DNA from: Reclinomonas americana ATCC 50394
Lineage: Eukaryota; Jakobida; Jakobea; Jakobida
Assembly: GCA_048213135.1 (NCBI GenBank)
Contig: PS015015.1
Coordinates: 96,925-160,924 of the forward strand
Length of the DNA: 64,000 nucleotides
Direction: 5' to 3'
The notes under the pieces were generated by a model that ran no database searches, was not told the DNA's origin, and saw only the letters and a program-made list of their open reading frames with translations. Below are positions 13,369 through 26,300 of this stretch, piece after piece (within the stretch, counting starts at the first letter, position 1; every line of letters begins with the position of its first letter). A program made the translations under genes and the position numbers.

Positions 13369-15419
13369 TTTGGGTGGCGAGGAGGAGAGGTGAGAAGGAT
13401 GTACTGAGATGTGGGCGCAATGCAGGAGGGGTACGCGCAGTGGCAAGGCGAGTGCATCCAGTGTGCAAACACGTCGGGATTCGCCCGGCTGTGGACCTTC
13501 ACCAAGATTCTCGTTTTTGTGCTGTTCATTCACGTGTTCTTCCAGATCGATGTGGGAGGAGGTTTTGTTCTTGCTTCTCTCCAGGCCAGTGCTTCTTTTT
13601 TTTTGTTACTCACACTACCACGGGTACCGGTGCAGCCTCGGCCGAAATCATCATCTTCACGCTGCAGACGGCCACGCTGCTGTTCTACCCGAATGTGGAG
13701 CTGATTTCGCTGGGCCGTCTACTCTCATTTGTCGTTCCGCGCATTGTGGATGTTGGATGCGCGTTCAACACCGATGCCGTGGGCGACATGTTGGGCCGCA
13801 TCATCTCGCCGGCAGTGTCGATGGCCACGTTGTGGGCGTGCTTTGGTGCACACTGGTTGCTTGGCAAGGCGCTGACGCACTGCGCCTACCGCGGACGGCT
13901 GCATCACAGTAGATCGGCAGGTCGGCGGTGGCAGCGGTTCATTGGCTGGTTCATGCGCACTGCGTCGCCGCATCGGTACATCATGACGAGCATTGTGCTG
14001 CTGCTTGGAGCGTACGAGGGTGTGACGGAGACAGCCATCACGTTCTTCACATGCACTGCGGTGGGCAACAGTCACGTGGTACTCTTCTCGCCGAGTATCG
14101 TGTGCTTCGAGGGAGTGTTGCGTTATCACTGCAGCTGCTGCGCTGCGCGATTGAAGAGAATTGTCATCATCAATTGTTTATCTCTCAATGCGCGCGATGC
14201 ACAATGCAGGTGGCGGCGCCTCATTCCGCTGTTTGCGGTGTTGCTGGCGGTGACGTTGAGCATTCCAGTGTTGGTGATCCTGTGGACTGCGCGACTACGG
14301 CGGCAGAAGAGACTGCAGGATGAAAAGGTGATGGCATGCATGACGACATGATTGTGAGAGGGTGTGCTGCAGTTTTTGTGTCAGCCGTGGCCGGTCTCGT
14401 TGAGATTCGTGAATCTCGTTGCACACACATGGGTGTATGCATGTGTACTGCTGTAAGCTTGCTCGTGTCTCTCACGCATCGATGTTCCGTGCTACAGACG
14501 CGACGCCGGTTCGGCGTGTTGTATCACCACTTCCGCACGCCGGTGGTTTGGTATCAAGGTGAGTCAATCATTCTGGATCCAGCGTGAGTTCAGTCTCATA
14601 TCACACACACACACACACATGTACTTTGTTGCGGTTGTCGATGTCATCAGGTTACCAGCTGTGTCGGCGGCTGGTTGTTCTCGGAGTGCTCTTCCCACTC
14701 GCTGCCACGGGATCGATCGAAGTTCTCCCCCTCGCACTGTGGCTGGTGTGTGTCGGATTCCTCGCGGTGCATCTCAGTGTGCGCGCATACGAACATCAAC
14801 TGTACAACATTCTGGAGGTGAGCAGCAGTAATGAGGTGACCGGCCATACCGATTGAGTGTTCGTCTTCTGATTCTTCTTCTTCTTCTTCCTCTTCCTCTT
14901 ATACGTGTGGCAGGCGATTGGACTCGGCTGTCTCGTTGTCATCTCCACCATATTTGCGTCGCAAGCATCGACAAACTTCAAGGTCGTTGCCAGCATCACG
15001 ATCTTGTCGGTGGTGGGTGCGGTGCTGGTTGGCCCGATGGTGCTGTTTGGCGTCCAGGCTATGGTGGCTGCCTGTCGGCGACAGCGACCGCGCAGTGGAC
15101 AGATGGGTGACGGTACGCACACCTACACATCCACACACATACATACATATATACACGCACGCGTCCTCGGGCGTGACACCCTGGTGCTTAGTAGCATTTG
15201 TTGTGCACTGTAGATGGCCGAGGTGGTGGAGCTGCTGCGCAGCCACAGGATGATGGTGGCGGCAGCGCAGCGGCGTCAATGCAACATGCATATGCGCGTG
15301 ATGACATTGCAGGCAACGCACCACTCAATGTTCCACTTCTGGCTGGCGCCGCTCGTGAAATGGATGACGGGATAGACTGGGCGGACAAGCGCACCGCAGC
15401 AGACTGGCGAGAAGTTTAA
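13369..15419 (+). CDS. Polytopic membrane protein, about 8 TM helices (5' end in gap)
   Basis: The visible part begins with a short Cys-containing ectodomain end (EGYAQWQGECIQCANTSG), then a first helix (LVFVLFIHVFF). Exons with helices AEIIIFTLQTATLLFY, VSMATLWACFGAHWLLG, IVLLLGAYEGVTETAI, FAVLLAVTLSIPVLVILW, VLPLALWLVCVGFLAV, IGLGCLVVISTIFAS and ILSVVGAVLVGPMVLFGV follow. The tail is cytosolic, Gly/Ala- and Asp-rich, ending in TAADWREV and stop at 15419. A G-x-C-x2-C stub before a multi-helix block is common at the end of large EGF/GCC2-type ectodomains in protists, so the missing 5' part may be a long Cys-rich ectodomain (inference). No family is recognised for the membrane part. Confidence 0.65.
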
Positions 15420-15907
15420 AGTGACGAGTAGTGAAGGTCGGCGGTAATCACTGTTTCCTTGTTTGTCGCTGTGGTGTGCTCTCTGTACGCATCATGGGAC
15501 GTCACACCATGCACGAACGATGACAGTGCATTGCGAACGAACGCGAAAACTTGTAAGCATGCAGTTGCGCTGTGTCCTCTCGCTGCGGATCGTCCTCCAT
15601 AAGAGCACGAGGGGGTAAATATGAGACACCGGCGGCGACGGCTGCTAACACCCGCACAACACGCATGTCGTGATATCTTGGCGTTGCTGCTTGTCGTGTG
15701 TGGCGTGTGCGCTGCACTCGTCCATGTGACATGTGCACACACCGAAGATGATGCATTTTTTGGTGACAAGTCCGACGACGCGCTGCCACTTGTGCTCTGT
15801 CAGGGTCGCATCGAGGGCATGCGCAGCCACGCTCACGCGAGATCCTTTTCCAGCTCCACTCTGTACTCCCCACGCTTAATATCACCCTCATCTTCACCAC
15901 CCATCTC
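15420..15907. other. 488-bp interval between convergent genes
   Basis: Lies between the stop of the membrane protein (15419) and the stop of the minus-strand ARM gene (15908). It holds one candidate signal-peptide ORF at 15621 and a 36-nt block shared with exon 1 of the Mog1/PsbP-like gene. Nothing else is recognised. Confidence 0.5.
15621..15803 (+). CDS. Possible first exon of a small secreted protein
   Basis: The ATG at 15621 gives a basic N-terminus and a strong hydrophobic core (ILALLLVVCGVCAALVHVTC) followed by an acidic stretch (AHTEDDAFFGDKSDDA). It looks like a signal peptide and propeptide. The segment PAQHACRDILA is shared, at DNA level as well, with exon 1 of the minus-strand gene at 8311. 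Beyond about 15803 the frame runs antisense into the ARM gene and is not believed. The gene is unproven; it could be a degenerate exon copy. Confidence 0.22.
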
Positions 15908-17261
15908 TCAGAACTTGAGGTTCGACATGGCCTGGATCGGCGGATCGTCGTTCGCATCCGGATCGAATTCCACATCATTGTCTCCCCCGTCACCGTTACC
16001 ATCGTCGTCGCCCTGCGTTTTTTTCCCTCACGATGAGTACAGACAACGACAGCGACGACAGCGGGAAAGAAGAGCCACACCCCACCTGTCCAAGCGCAGC
16101 CAGCACACTGGTGGCGTGCGCGTCGAACCCTTCGAGGAACTGCAGATTGTCGATGGCTTGCGGCCACTGGTCCACGAATTGCAACGTGGAGACGCCATTG
16201 TAGGTGACATTGACCTGCGCAGCAATGATTTTCTTGTTGGTTGTCCATGGTGGCAACAGAATAAATCAAGTGCAACGACACGCAACGTTTACGAGGTTCT
16301 CCAGTCCTTCGAGAATCACCGCCAGTCGCTTGCTCACCATGTTGGCCAAGCCCATCTGCTTCACCAGCTGCACGACGTCGTCGAGTGCCTCCAGCAGCAC
16401 GCGTAGTCCACCGGCGTCCACCAATCGCCTGTGACGGGGGACTTGTTGTGAGACGCACTGTGGTGAGTGTGATCGTTCNNNNNNNNNNNNNNNNNNNNNN
16501 NNNNTCCCCCTTCTCCCCCTTCCCCATACCCACCATTTCTTCGCTCACAACCGGCTTCCAGCGGCACAGATTGGAGAGCGACCACGCTACGTTGCGCACG
16601 AGCCCGATGCTCACCGCCGGATTGGCGGAATCACCCGCGTCTTGCGCATCCGGATCGCAATGCAACAGCGTGAACAACTTGACATGCATCGCTCGACCCA
16701 GCAGCATATCACGCAGTTCCGCACAGTCGCCCGACACGTTGCCGATGAACCACACCGCCTGCGCGCGACGTGACATGAAAGACCGCAAGTGGCGCGCGAG
16801 GCACACACACACACACACACAAAGGTTACCTGTTCGCGAACATCAGAGCTCGGCGACAGGAGACACCGTTCGACATCCGGCAGCACCCCCGACGTCATCA
16901 CCGCCATGGTCTGATCATGCGACCCCGACGCCACATTCGACAAGATCCACAGGCACTCAAACTGCACATGCACACACACACACACATACACGTGAGTCAA
17001 AAAACAGTCAGTGGTCAGCATCATTCAAACAATCACTCACCTGCAACTCATGCGACTGCTCCTGCCGCACTCCATTGACTACAGTTTCCAACGCTTCATC
17101 GGTATCCAAGAACGCCTGCAACGTGCCATCCTGCGCCGCACTCTCTGCACAAACACGTCACATGACCGAAATAACACACACACACAATCGCGCGCGCGCA
17201 CACACACACCAGTTGACACCAAGCGACGAATGCTATGTGCGCCCGACACCTGCTCCGCCAT
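15908..17261 (-). CDS. Short importin-alpha-like ARM-repeat protein
   Basis: Minus-strand gene with about seven exons and roughly 290 residues. The ATG at 17261 gives MAEQVSGAHSIRRLV. ARM-type repeats are clear: FECLWILSNVASGSHDQTMA then GVLPDVERCLLSPSSDVREQ, and AVWFIGNVSGDCAELRDMLL then LVRNVAWSLSNLCRWKP. These match the importin-alpha repeat logic (W-L-N-a-g; W-lsN-cr-k). A further exon reads LVDAGGLRVLLEALDDVV, and the C-terminus is acidic (GDDDGNGDGGDNDVEFDPD) ending in SNLKF. Canonical importin-alpha has about ten ARM repeats and an N-terminal Arg-rich IBB domain. Here the start is directly before the repeats and no IBB is visible, so it may be a divergent or autonomous NLS-binding protein. 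The 26-N gap at 16479 falls in an intron. Confidence 0.7.
16479..16504. other. Assembly gap (26 N) in an intron of the ARM gene
   Basis: Run of N within the intron that follows the SNLCRWKP-containing exon. Confidence 0.99.
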
Positions 17262-17507
17262 GGTACCAACGCGGATCATGTTCACACCGCGTTGAATCTG
17301 TTCTCGCGTGTGTGTGTGTGAGAGAGAGAGACAGTGTGCATCATTCGCGCACACACAATGAAGCAAGCAAAACGCAACTCGCTGAGCCACATTATGCGGT
17401 TCCTCAGCGCCAAACTGCCTGACTGCATTGTTCTCTGCGATCTTCTCTGCCATGGTTCGCGCGCGACAAAGGAGGACACAGGACGTGAGTTGTCTTCCTA
17501 TCATTGC

Positions 17508-19892
17508 ATGGCGTCGAGCACAGAGAGCGTGGCTGTGCACGGCTTGCTCGGCTCTGTGCTTGGTGACGCACTGGGCTGGCCGTTTGAGAACTTTCGTGGT
17601 GGGCGGTTTGCGCTGGAGACGCGCTGGGAACTGCGCGCGTCGTTGCGGTGAGCACTTCCCTGTGTGTGTGTGTCGTCTTGTCGCGTGACTCATTGATGCA
17701 CAAGCAGCACGTACCCGGAGAGAGAGATCCCACCGGGTCACGGTGTGTGGACAGAGGGCTCGCAAGTGTCGCTCACGCTGATGGATGTGTTGCATGAGTT
17801 GATTGCGCTGCTGCAATTGATCCGATTCCTTTTTTCCTCCTCGTTCTCTTGTTGTGACGCTCGCCGACTGCAGATGCAACGATGGATCGGTGGACTTTGA
17901 TGCGCTGATCGAACTGTGGGTGTCGCTGGCCAACGTGGAGTGGTTTCGACAGGCTGGTCAGCCGCTGCGCGAGAATCAACGAGGTGCCTTTCGAGCAACA
18001 TCGCTGGTCAGTCAGTCAGTCAGTCGTTTGCTTCTCAGGAGACGCATGCTCTCTTATCTGTGAGGGGAATTGCAGGCTTTCCGTAACGCTCTGCGTGCGT
18101 GGCAAGACGATGGCACGCGGGCCGATGATGCCGCCGAGCTGAAGTCGCGTTCGTGTGTCGACTTGCAGGTCGACTTGCGACTGACACTGTATTTTTTCTC
18201 GACTCTATGCAGTCCCGGGTGTGCTGCTGCGTTGCGCGTGTTTCCACTGGCGGTGCTGGCCGCCACGAGTGCCCACTCGGCCGAGGTGAGTGGACACGAG
18301 CACTTTTCATCTCGTGTTGTCGACACTCATCGCGTGCAGGAAGCGATTGCATCGCTGCAAGAGCTCGTCACCGCGTCGACTGTGCTGACGCATGGCGACG
18401 TGTTTGCCGTGGTGCCGGCCTACGCTCTGGCGTACATGATGGCCAACATTATCCTCGAGTCCGAAGGACTAGTGCGTTGGAGGAGAGTGATGGGGAGTGT
18501 GATACAGTCTCCCTGACCTTCTTTCAACCACAGGTGCGCATGTTTGAGCACAATCACTCGCTCGAGGCCGTGCTGCTGGAGCTGAGTCGTGAGATGGCCA
18601 TCTTTGAGGACTTTGTGGCGGTGCGCTTGCCTGTGCGTTGGCGGTACGTCTTCCCACTTTCGACTTTCGGCGTCCGTCTTCCTTCTGTGAGCTCACATAC
18701 ACACACTCTCTGCAGACCCGTCAACGCACAACACTACCACTCCTATTCTACGATGCTGGCGCAGGTGGCCACCGACTGTGCACAGTTTGAGGCATCGCGA
18801 CTCCCACCGCCCGAACTCTTTGGCAAGCTGGTGACGTCGATCAAGCAGCACGCGAGCGCCGTCAGTGCGCGTCCACTGGACAACCCGTGCACGGCGGCCT
18901 TTGCACCAGCCAGCGTGACCGTCAGCATCTGTTTGGCTCTGCTGTACCGTTCGCCGGCCTACACCTTCTTGGATGGGTTGTGGATCCTGTTTGCGCAGGG
19001 TGGCGATTGCCGAGCCACCGGTGCCATGGCCGGTTGGTGCAGTCTCTTTTCTTGCCTTTACTATCTCCTTTACACATTTTCACTGGTTGTAGGTGGTCTG
19101 CTCGGTGCCTTTCAAGCAAAGCAGGGTCGCCCGTCGCTGGTGAGCGAGGTGCACTGGTTGCATGCGTAGGTCACCTTGTAATCTCACTTGCTTTGCGCAG
19201 GTCGATGACGCGCTCCCGCTGTTGATGGTGCACGAGCGCTTGCGTGACTTTGTCTCGCGCTTTGTGGCGTGGTGTTTCCGTCGTCGCGTACCCTCGACCA
19301 CGGAGTTGGCGCCGGAGGAGCGAGGTTGTGTGTGTGTGTATGCAAGATGCCGCACCATGCCGAACAATGCTGAAGAGCTTCCACTCGCAGAGCCACCACT
19401 GGACGCAGCAGGCCTGGAGCTGCTCGTCACTCGCGGTATTCTCGAGTTGCCGCAAGAGACGCGACGCGACTACTTTCGAAGCGGTGCCTATCAAAAGAAT
19501 AAGCAGGCCTTTGTCAAAGGTACGAATACTCTACGTCGTCGGCACGTCATGCGCGCCACCACTCACAACTTTGCCCGTGTTTCACAGCGGCCACAGAGAG
19601 AGCCAACGAGCTGGCGGAAGCGCAACTGGTCGGAGTCGATGTCAACGACGACGTGGCCGTGCGACGTGCGGTGGAGGAACTGTATGTGCAAGTGTTTCAG
19701 GAGCACGACGAACCGCTGCTGTCGTTGGTGTTGACAGGCATGTCACTTCGCTGTGATATGCCACAACATGCTTTCGTGTCGCCTCACACACCAGTTGCAG
19801 CCGACGAACGACAGCGCCTGATCTTCAATGTTGTTTCTCGCGTGCTACCGCCGCGATCTGCTTCAACAGCCGGTCCTAGTGCTGTCTCATGA
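17508..19892 (+). CDS. ADP-ribosylglycohydrolase-family protein with degenerate metal-site motifs and a C-terminal extension
   Basis: The ATG at 17508 begins MASSTESVAVHGLLGSVLGD; GSVLGDALGWPFE is the start signature of the ADP-ribosyl-hydrolase (ARH/DraG) fold. Exons then give HGVWTEGSQVSLTLMDVLHE, LTHGDVFAVVPAYALAYMM, LDNPCTAAFAPASVTVSIC and GGDCRATGAMAGGLLGAFQ. In active family members the first site reads (T/S)DDT and the last GGDTDT. Here they read TEGS and GGDCRA, so several Mg-binding Asp/Thr residues are changed. The protein may be a pseudoenzyme or use a different site. A helical C-terminal extension (LDAAGLELLVTRGILELPQE; DVAVRRAVEELYVQVFQEHD) follows by in-phase splicing to stop at 19892. 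No similar extension is known to me in the family. Confidence 0.78.
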
Positions 19893-19999
19893 ACCTCATG
19901 TCGTGCAGCAGTATGCAGTTGTTTACGACATTTTCCATATCCCTCTCCCCCTTCTGTTTTTCTTTTCTCAAAAGTTGCCCACATGCATGAGCATGTCTC

Positions 20000-21132
20000 T
20001 TACGACATCTCAAAGGCAAAGGTGGGGTCACGCTGTGGCTCCTTGGCGGGATCCGTGTACGCCTGCCGCACTGTGGTCATGTAGTGCTGTGCGCCGCTGT
20101 GAATGTTGGAGCGGACGATGCCGCCGGTGACGGTCCTGTTGGTCACCACAATGGTGCGTGCCGTCTTTGTCTCCTCGTGCGCCAAGCCCATGGAGTCCTC
20201 CACCGTCGGGCCCCGCTGTGACACAAATGAGTCAGTTGAACGAATCCCAACCACAGGCCACACGCTGTTGACATACCGGGGAATTGTACGGCCAGCCCGT
20301 CGAGGAGCGCTGGATCCGCGACGTCTCCAGTCGCCGCTCGGTGATTTCACGGCAGTAGTCGGCCAGCTGGTGGTCGTCCTTGACTGGCCGCCGGTACGAG
20401 GACTGCTGAATCGTGACAAGGTCGCGTGCCCATTTGGCCTCGCCAACTGTGCGCGGCAGCTTGTTGCGCGTGGTGTGGGCCATGCCCGGCGGCGCTGGGA
20501 CGTGTGCGCCCTCGGGCAGGTCGGGCGTGGAGCCCGTTCGTGCAACAGTCAGCGGCATCAGCGGCGGAAGGGTCAGTGTTCCGGACTCTGCAGAAAAAAA
20601 GAAACAGAAAGTGAGTACGCGCTGCCAGCAGCACCCGTGCTCGGCGAGGAGAGACGCAACTGCCAACAACCGTAATGGGCTTGGTTGCTTGCATGCTGAA
20701 GCGCACAGAACCTCTGTAACGAGCAACAGGAGTCAGTCCAGAAACCACTAAATCTCGCACACCACGACCCGGCACACACCGTGCTGACATTGGTTCGCCG
20801 GTGAATCCCATCTCGCGCGGAGTGGCGCGGTCAATGCCACCCACTGGAAGCAGTGCCACCTCCTACACACACACATTCACGCGCATGTGTGCGAGTGTGT
20901 GAGAGCGGAAAAAGAGGTGACACGGCAACGACCACCCGAAATATGTCACCTTGGACTGGCGCTGGAGATCACCGCGAAGCACACTGCTGCCGGCGTTGCG
21001 CTGCTTGGAGCGGTCGCGCACAATCGTGGCAAAGGGGCGTGGCGATGTGGCGGAGGCCGAGGGACCCGGCGGGTGCGAGGAACGCTGATACGTTGCGAAG
21101 GGATCGCTCTTGTTGCCGAGCCACGACGTCAT
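20000..21132 (-). CDS. Unknown basic protein, possible structural or cytoskeletal
   Basis: The ATG at 21132 (MTSWLGNKSDPFATYQRSSH) opens a five-exon minus-strand gene. Exons encode EVALLPVGGIDRATPREMGF, GSVRFSMQATKPIT, a longer exon (LPPLMPLTVARTGSTPDLPE; TIQQSSYRRPVKDDHQLADY; ITERRLETSRIQRSSTGWPY) and a last exon (TVEDSMGLAHEETKTARTIV; SGAQHYMTTVRQAYTDPAKE), stop at 20000. It is rich in Arg, Thr, Ser and Pro, with no membrane helix and no signal peptide. The family is not recognised. The style (short Pro/Tyr motifs between basic stretches) resembles axonemal or cytoskeletal accessory proteins, which is only an impression. Confidence 0.6.
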
Positions 21133-21337
21133 GGCTCACTGTCGCTGGAGTCACAGCGCAAGTGGTGGCACTCGAGAAAAACCAACAGAAAAAATAAAAC
21201 ACACACTCGCACGCACACACAATATAGCAGAAAAGCGCGTGCCAGCCACCGAAGAAGACAGTTTTCAATAAGCCGTTTTTGACGGTCGGGTTCGTTCGTC
21301 GGCCCTTACAGCTGCTCCTTACCCCTTACGATTCCAA

Positions 21338-23304
<1,967 letters not shown>

Positions 23305-23355
23305 CACACTCACACACACGCCGATTGTTTACTCGCTGTCGGTGTCGTCGCTCTC

Positions 23356-26300
23356 TCACTGTGCTGGTGGGTAGAGATCGACAGCGTCGCGACGCCGGTG
23401 CAAGGCCTTGGGCGTCACATACTCGGGGAAGTCTGTGCTAAACATGCGAATGACACGGTCACGCTCCTCGTGCACACGTCGATCAAGGACCTTGGAGGAC
23501 TGCACAACTTATTTAGTTTTCTTGTTGCCATCACACACAATGTCCTCACACTCAAACTCACCGTGAACGCGTAAAGGTAAAGGCTAAGCGGCTTGGCCAG
23601 TTGCTGTACAAAGGACTGGCCGTCGCGTCGTCGCATGACTTGCACGGAGAAGCGCACCAACTGCGGCGCCAATGTTCCGCTGTTGTACTGCTCGCTCTCA
23701 TCGAACATGGCCTGCACAGTGCACCACAGTGCGCAAGTGAGACACGTGGAATTCTCATCCACTCTCATCATCACCAGCACACACCTCACGCTGTTCCAGA
23801 CGAGGCACGCGCACAGAGAACGTCACATCGATGCAGCGCGTGAGCGGATTGTACAACGACTGGGTGTCGGTGCATTCGGTGTCTTCGACACTGACACGGA
23901 GTGCGTACACATCGCGCTTCTCGTACACCTCGAAGCCAGGATCGCTGTGGTCACAATCAGCAACGGGGCGACGGAGACAAGGAGATGCCAGTTGTAGTGT
24001 GACGCAACGCTATGCTCAGAGTTACGGAGCACGTCGTTCCATGCAGCACGAGGAAGCGACCCTCGTCGTTCAATATCAAGTGCGAGTCTGCAGTACGAAG
24101 AGAACACGTGAGCGATAGTCACACAAACACCACACAGTGTCGAACAGAGACGCAACCAAAGTTGTCCTTGATGGAGGTCTCAATGTAGGCGGTGTCCGGA
24201 GGCAACGATGTTGCCATGAGCTCCAAGAAACTGTGTGCACAATGGCATGAGTATCAAATCAGACACACTCGCTCGTCGCGCACATCCCACCTTGCAGGCG
24301 TGGGCAGCCGGCGCACCAGGATCGGATCCAGGTCGCACAAGCGGCTGCGCAAGTGTTCAAGGCGAGCTGCACGGTACACGGGTGCCCGCTGCAGCGTCAC
24401 GTCCAGCGGATAAAACAGGTCGCTGGTGCCGCTGAGCAGTGCACCAAACACGGTGCGCACACGATCACACACTGCGTCTTCGATCTGCTGCAACTCGCCC
24501 ATGTCCACAGTGCCGACAGTCGCCTTGCGCGACGGCGACAGCGCGGATAGCGACAATGGGCGATCCAGCCCGTCGTGCTGTTGGACACCGTGAAGGGCCT
24601 CTGACATGTAAAACAGTGAGTGCGGGTCGAGTGGCGTGTCGCGCAACATCCTTGCCAGACAGTGCTCACCGTCCACAGCCGCCATGGTGCTGGCGTACAT
24701 GCGCTGCTGTGCTATCGTCTCGTGCACCACCGCCGTGATGCTGCCCTCGATCACGGCCAGCAAGTCAGCGGTCTCGTCGGTGGGCTGACCCGCCCGCGCG
24801 AATACCGGACTGAGTGCACGATGGTTCGGGCTGCGCAGCGCAGTCGGCGAGTACAGTGGACGCGCTACAGATGGCGACAGAATAAGAAGTGAGGCTTCCA
24901 TTTTTTGTGCACAATTGAGAGTACACACCGGTTGCGTATTGAGGCGTCGTGGGAGAGGACACGGTTCGTGGCTCATCGGCCGCAGACACAGGCGACATGA
25001 TGTCGGGTGCGTCAATCACCTCGTCCTCGGTTGCCGCAGTGTGCACCTGCATACCGTCATCAGTATCACAACAATAAAGTCGAAGCAAGTGAATACATAA
25101 ACACACCGCTTGTCGCTCCAGACGCTGAGCAATGCTGTCGATCTCCGCGTCCTCCATTTGCTGCTCCATGGCGCGCTCAAACACAACCTCCATCTGTCGG
25201 TTCCGGTGCACCGCCTCTGCCGCTCGCCTGCCACGCGAAAAAAACGGGTGAGGCAGAAGTCGGATGCGAGCAGCGCATGAAACACGACCACACACACACA
25301 CACACCTCTCAAGCTCCTCGCGGTTTGGCGACACAGCTCCCACCGAGGCTGCAACGAAAGTGCGGGTCAGGCGTGGATCTGGAGCACAATGGAGCAGCAG
25401 AGGAGGAGAGAGACTGGAAGACAACACTGACACGTGAGCACATAAAAGAGCAGTTCATTCACCATTTGCAGTGGAGCTTCCACCCTGGCCGGCGGTAGAT
25501 CCATCGTCCTGTGCAGGTGACGCAACCAGAGTGAGCGAACTGTGATACAAAAGGGGAATGCGGGACCGACTCACGGATGACGACAAGACAGACGGGAGGT
25601 CGGTCAATGGGAACTGTCGCGGTACAGAGTCAAGCGGTCAGGAAGTCTACACGCACAAGCAGAAGCACGGACAGTGCATACCGATCTGCCAGTCTTGTTG
25701 CGCAGCATGGTGAGCAGACGAAGCTGATAGGCACGCAGGTTGTCCAAACTGTGCAAACAAGTGCCGGTGTTAGCAATCTCCACATCGCATGCAAGCAAAC
25801 GAAAACAACGCAACTCGGCAGCATCGTACGCAGTGCGGTCTGTGCCGTCGGCCTTGTGGCTGCAGCTGGAATACACGACACGAAAAGTGCGCGGCAGTCA
25901 AGGGAGAACAGACAGCAGGGATGGAAGCAAAGCAATGACGGTGGCGGTGTGACACAAAAGGATATTCGTTGAACTCGGCTCGGTCGTCGAAGCGCACGGA
26001 GAAGACGCTGTCGCGGCTGATCATCTGCCACGTTTGTGCCTCGCTGACCACAAGCGGCATGTTGCCGTTGAGTCGGAAGAGCGTCACCGGCTGTGCGACA
26101 CGAGAAGCTGTGGTGAGTACAGACATGGAACTTCTGCACCCGCAGCTCGACGCTATTGGACGCACAGCAAGAGTTGGCTTGAGGAAAATGGCGGCCATAA
26201 AGGGGTCCACCGAGTTGGCCAGAGGAGCAGTGGGAGAGGCCGACAGGATGCACACACGGCACTGTCCGCGACTGACCCAGCGCATGCGACTGAGGTCGAG

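Noticed and set aside
12470-14351. Very long open frames crossing the 707-N gap in several frames
   Set aside because: N codons cannot stop a frame, so these lengths are artefacts. Only the parts with splice sites and protein-like composition were kept.
15502-16818. 438-codon open frame on the minus strand
   Set aside because: It reads out of frame through the ARM-repeat exons and across a gap. The spliced ARM frame carries clear repeat motifs, while this one does not.
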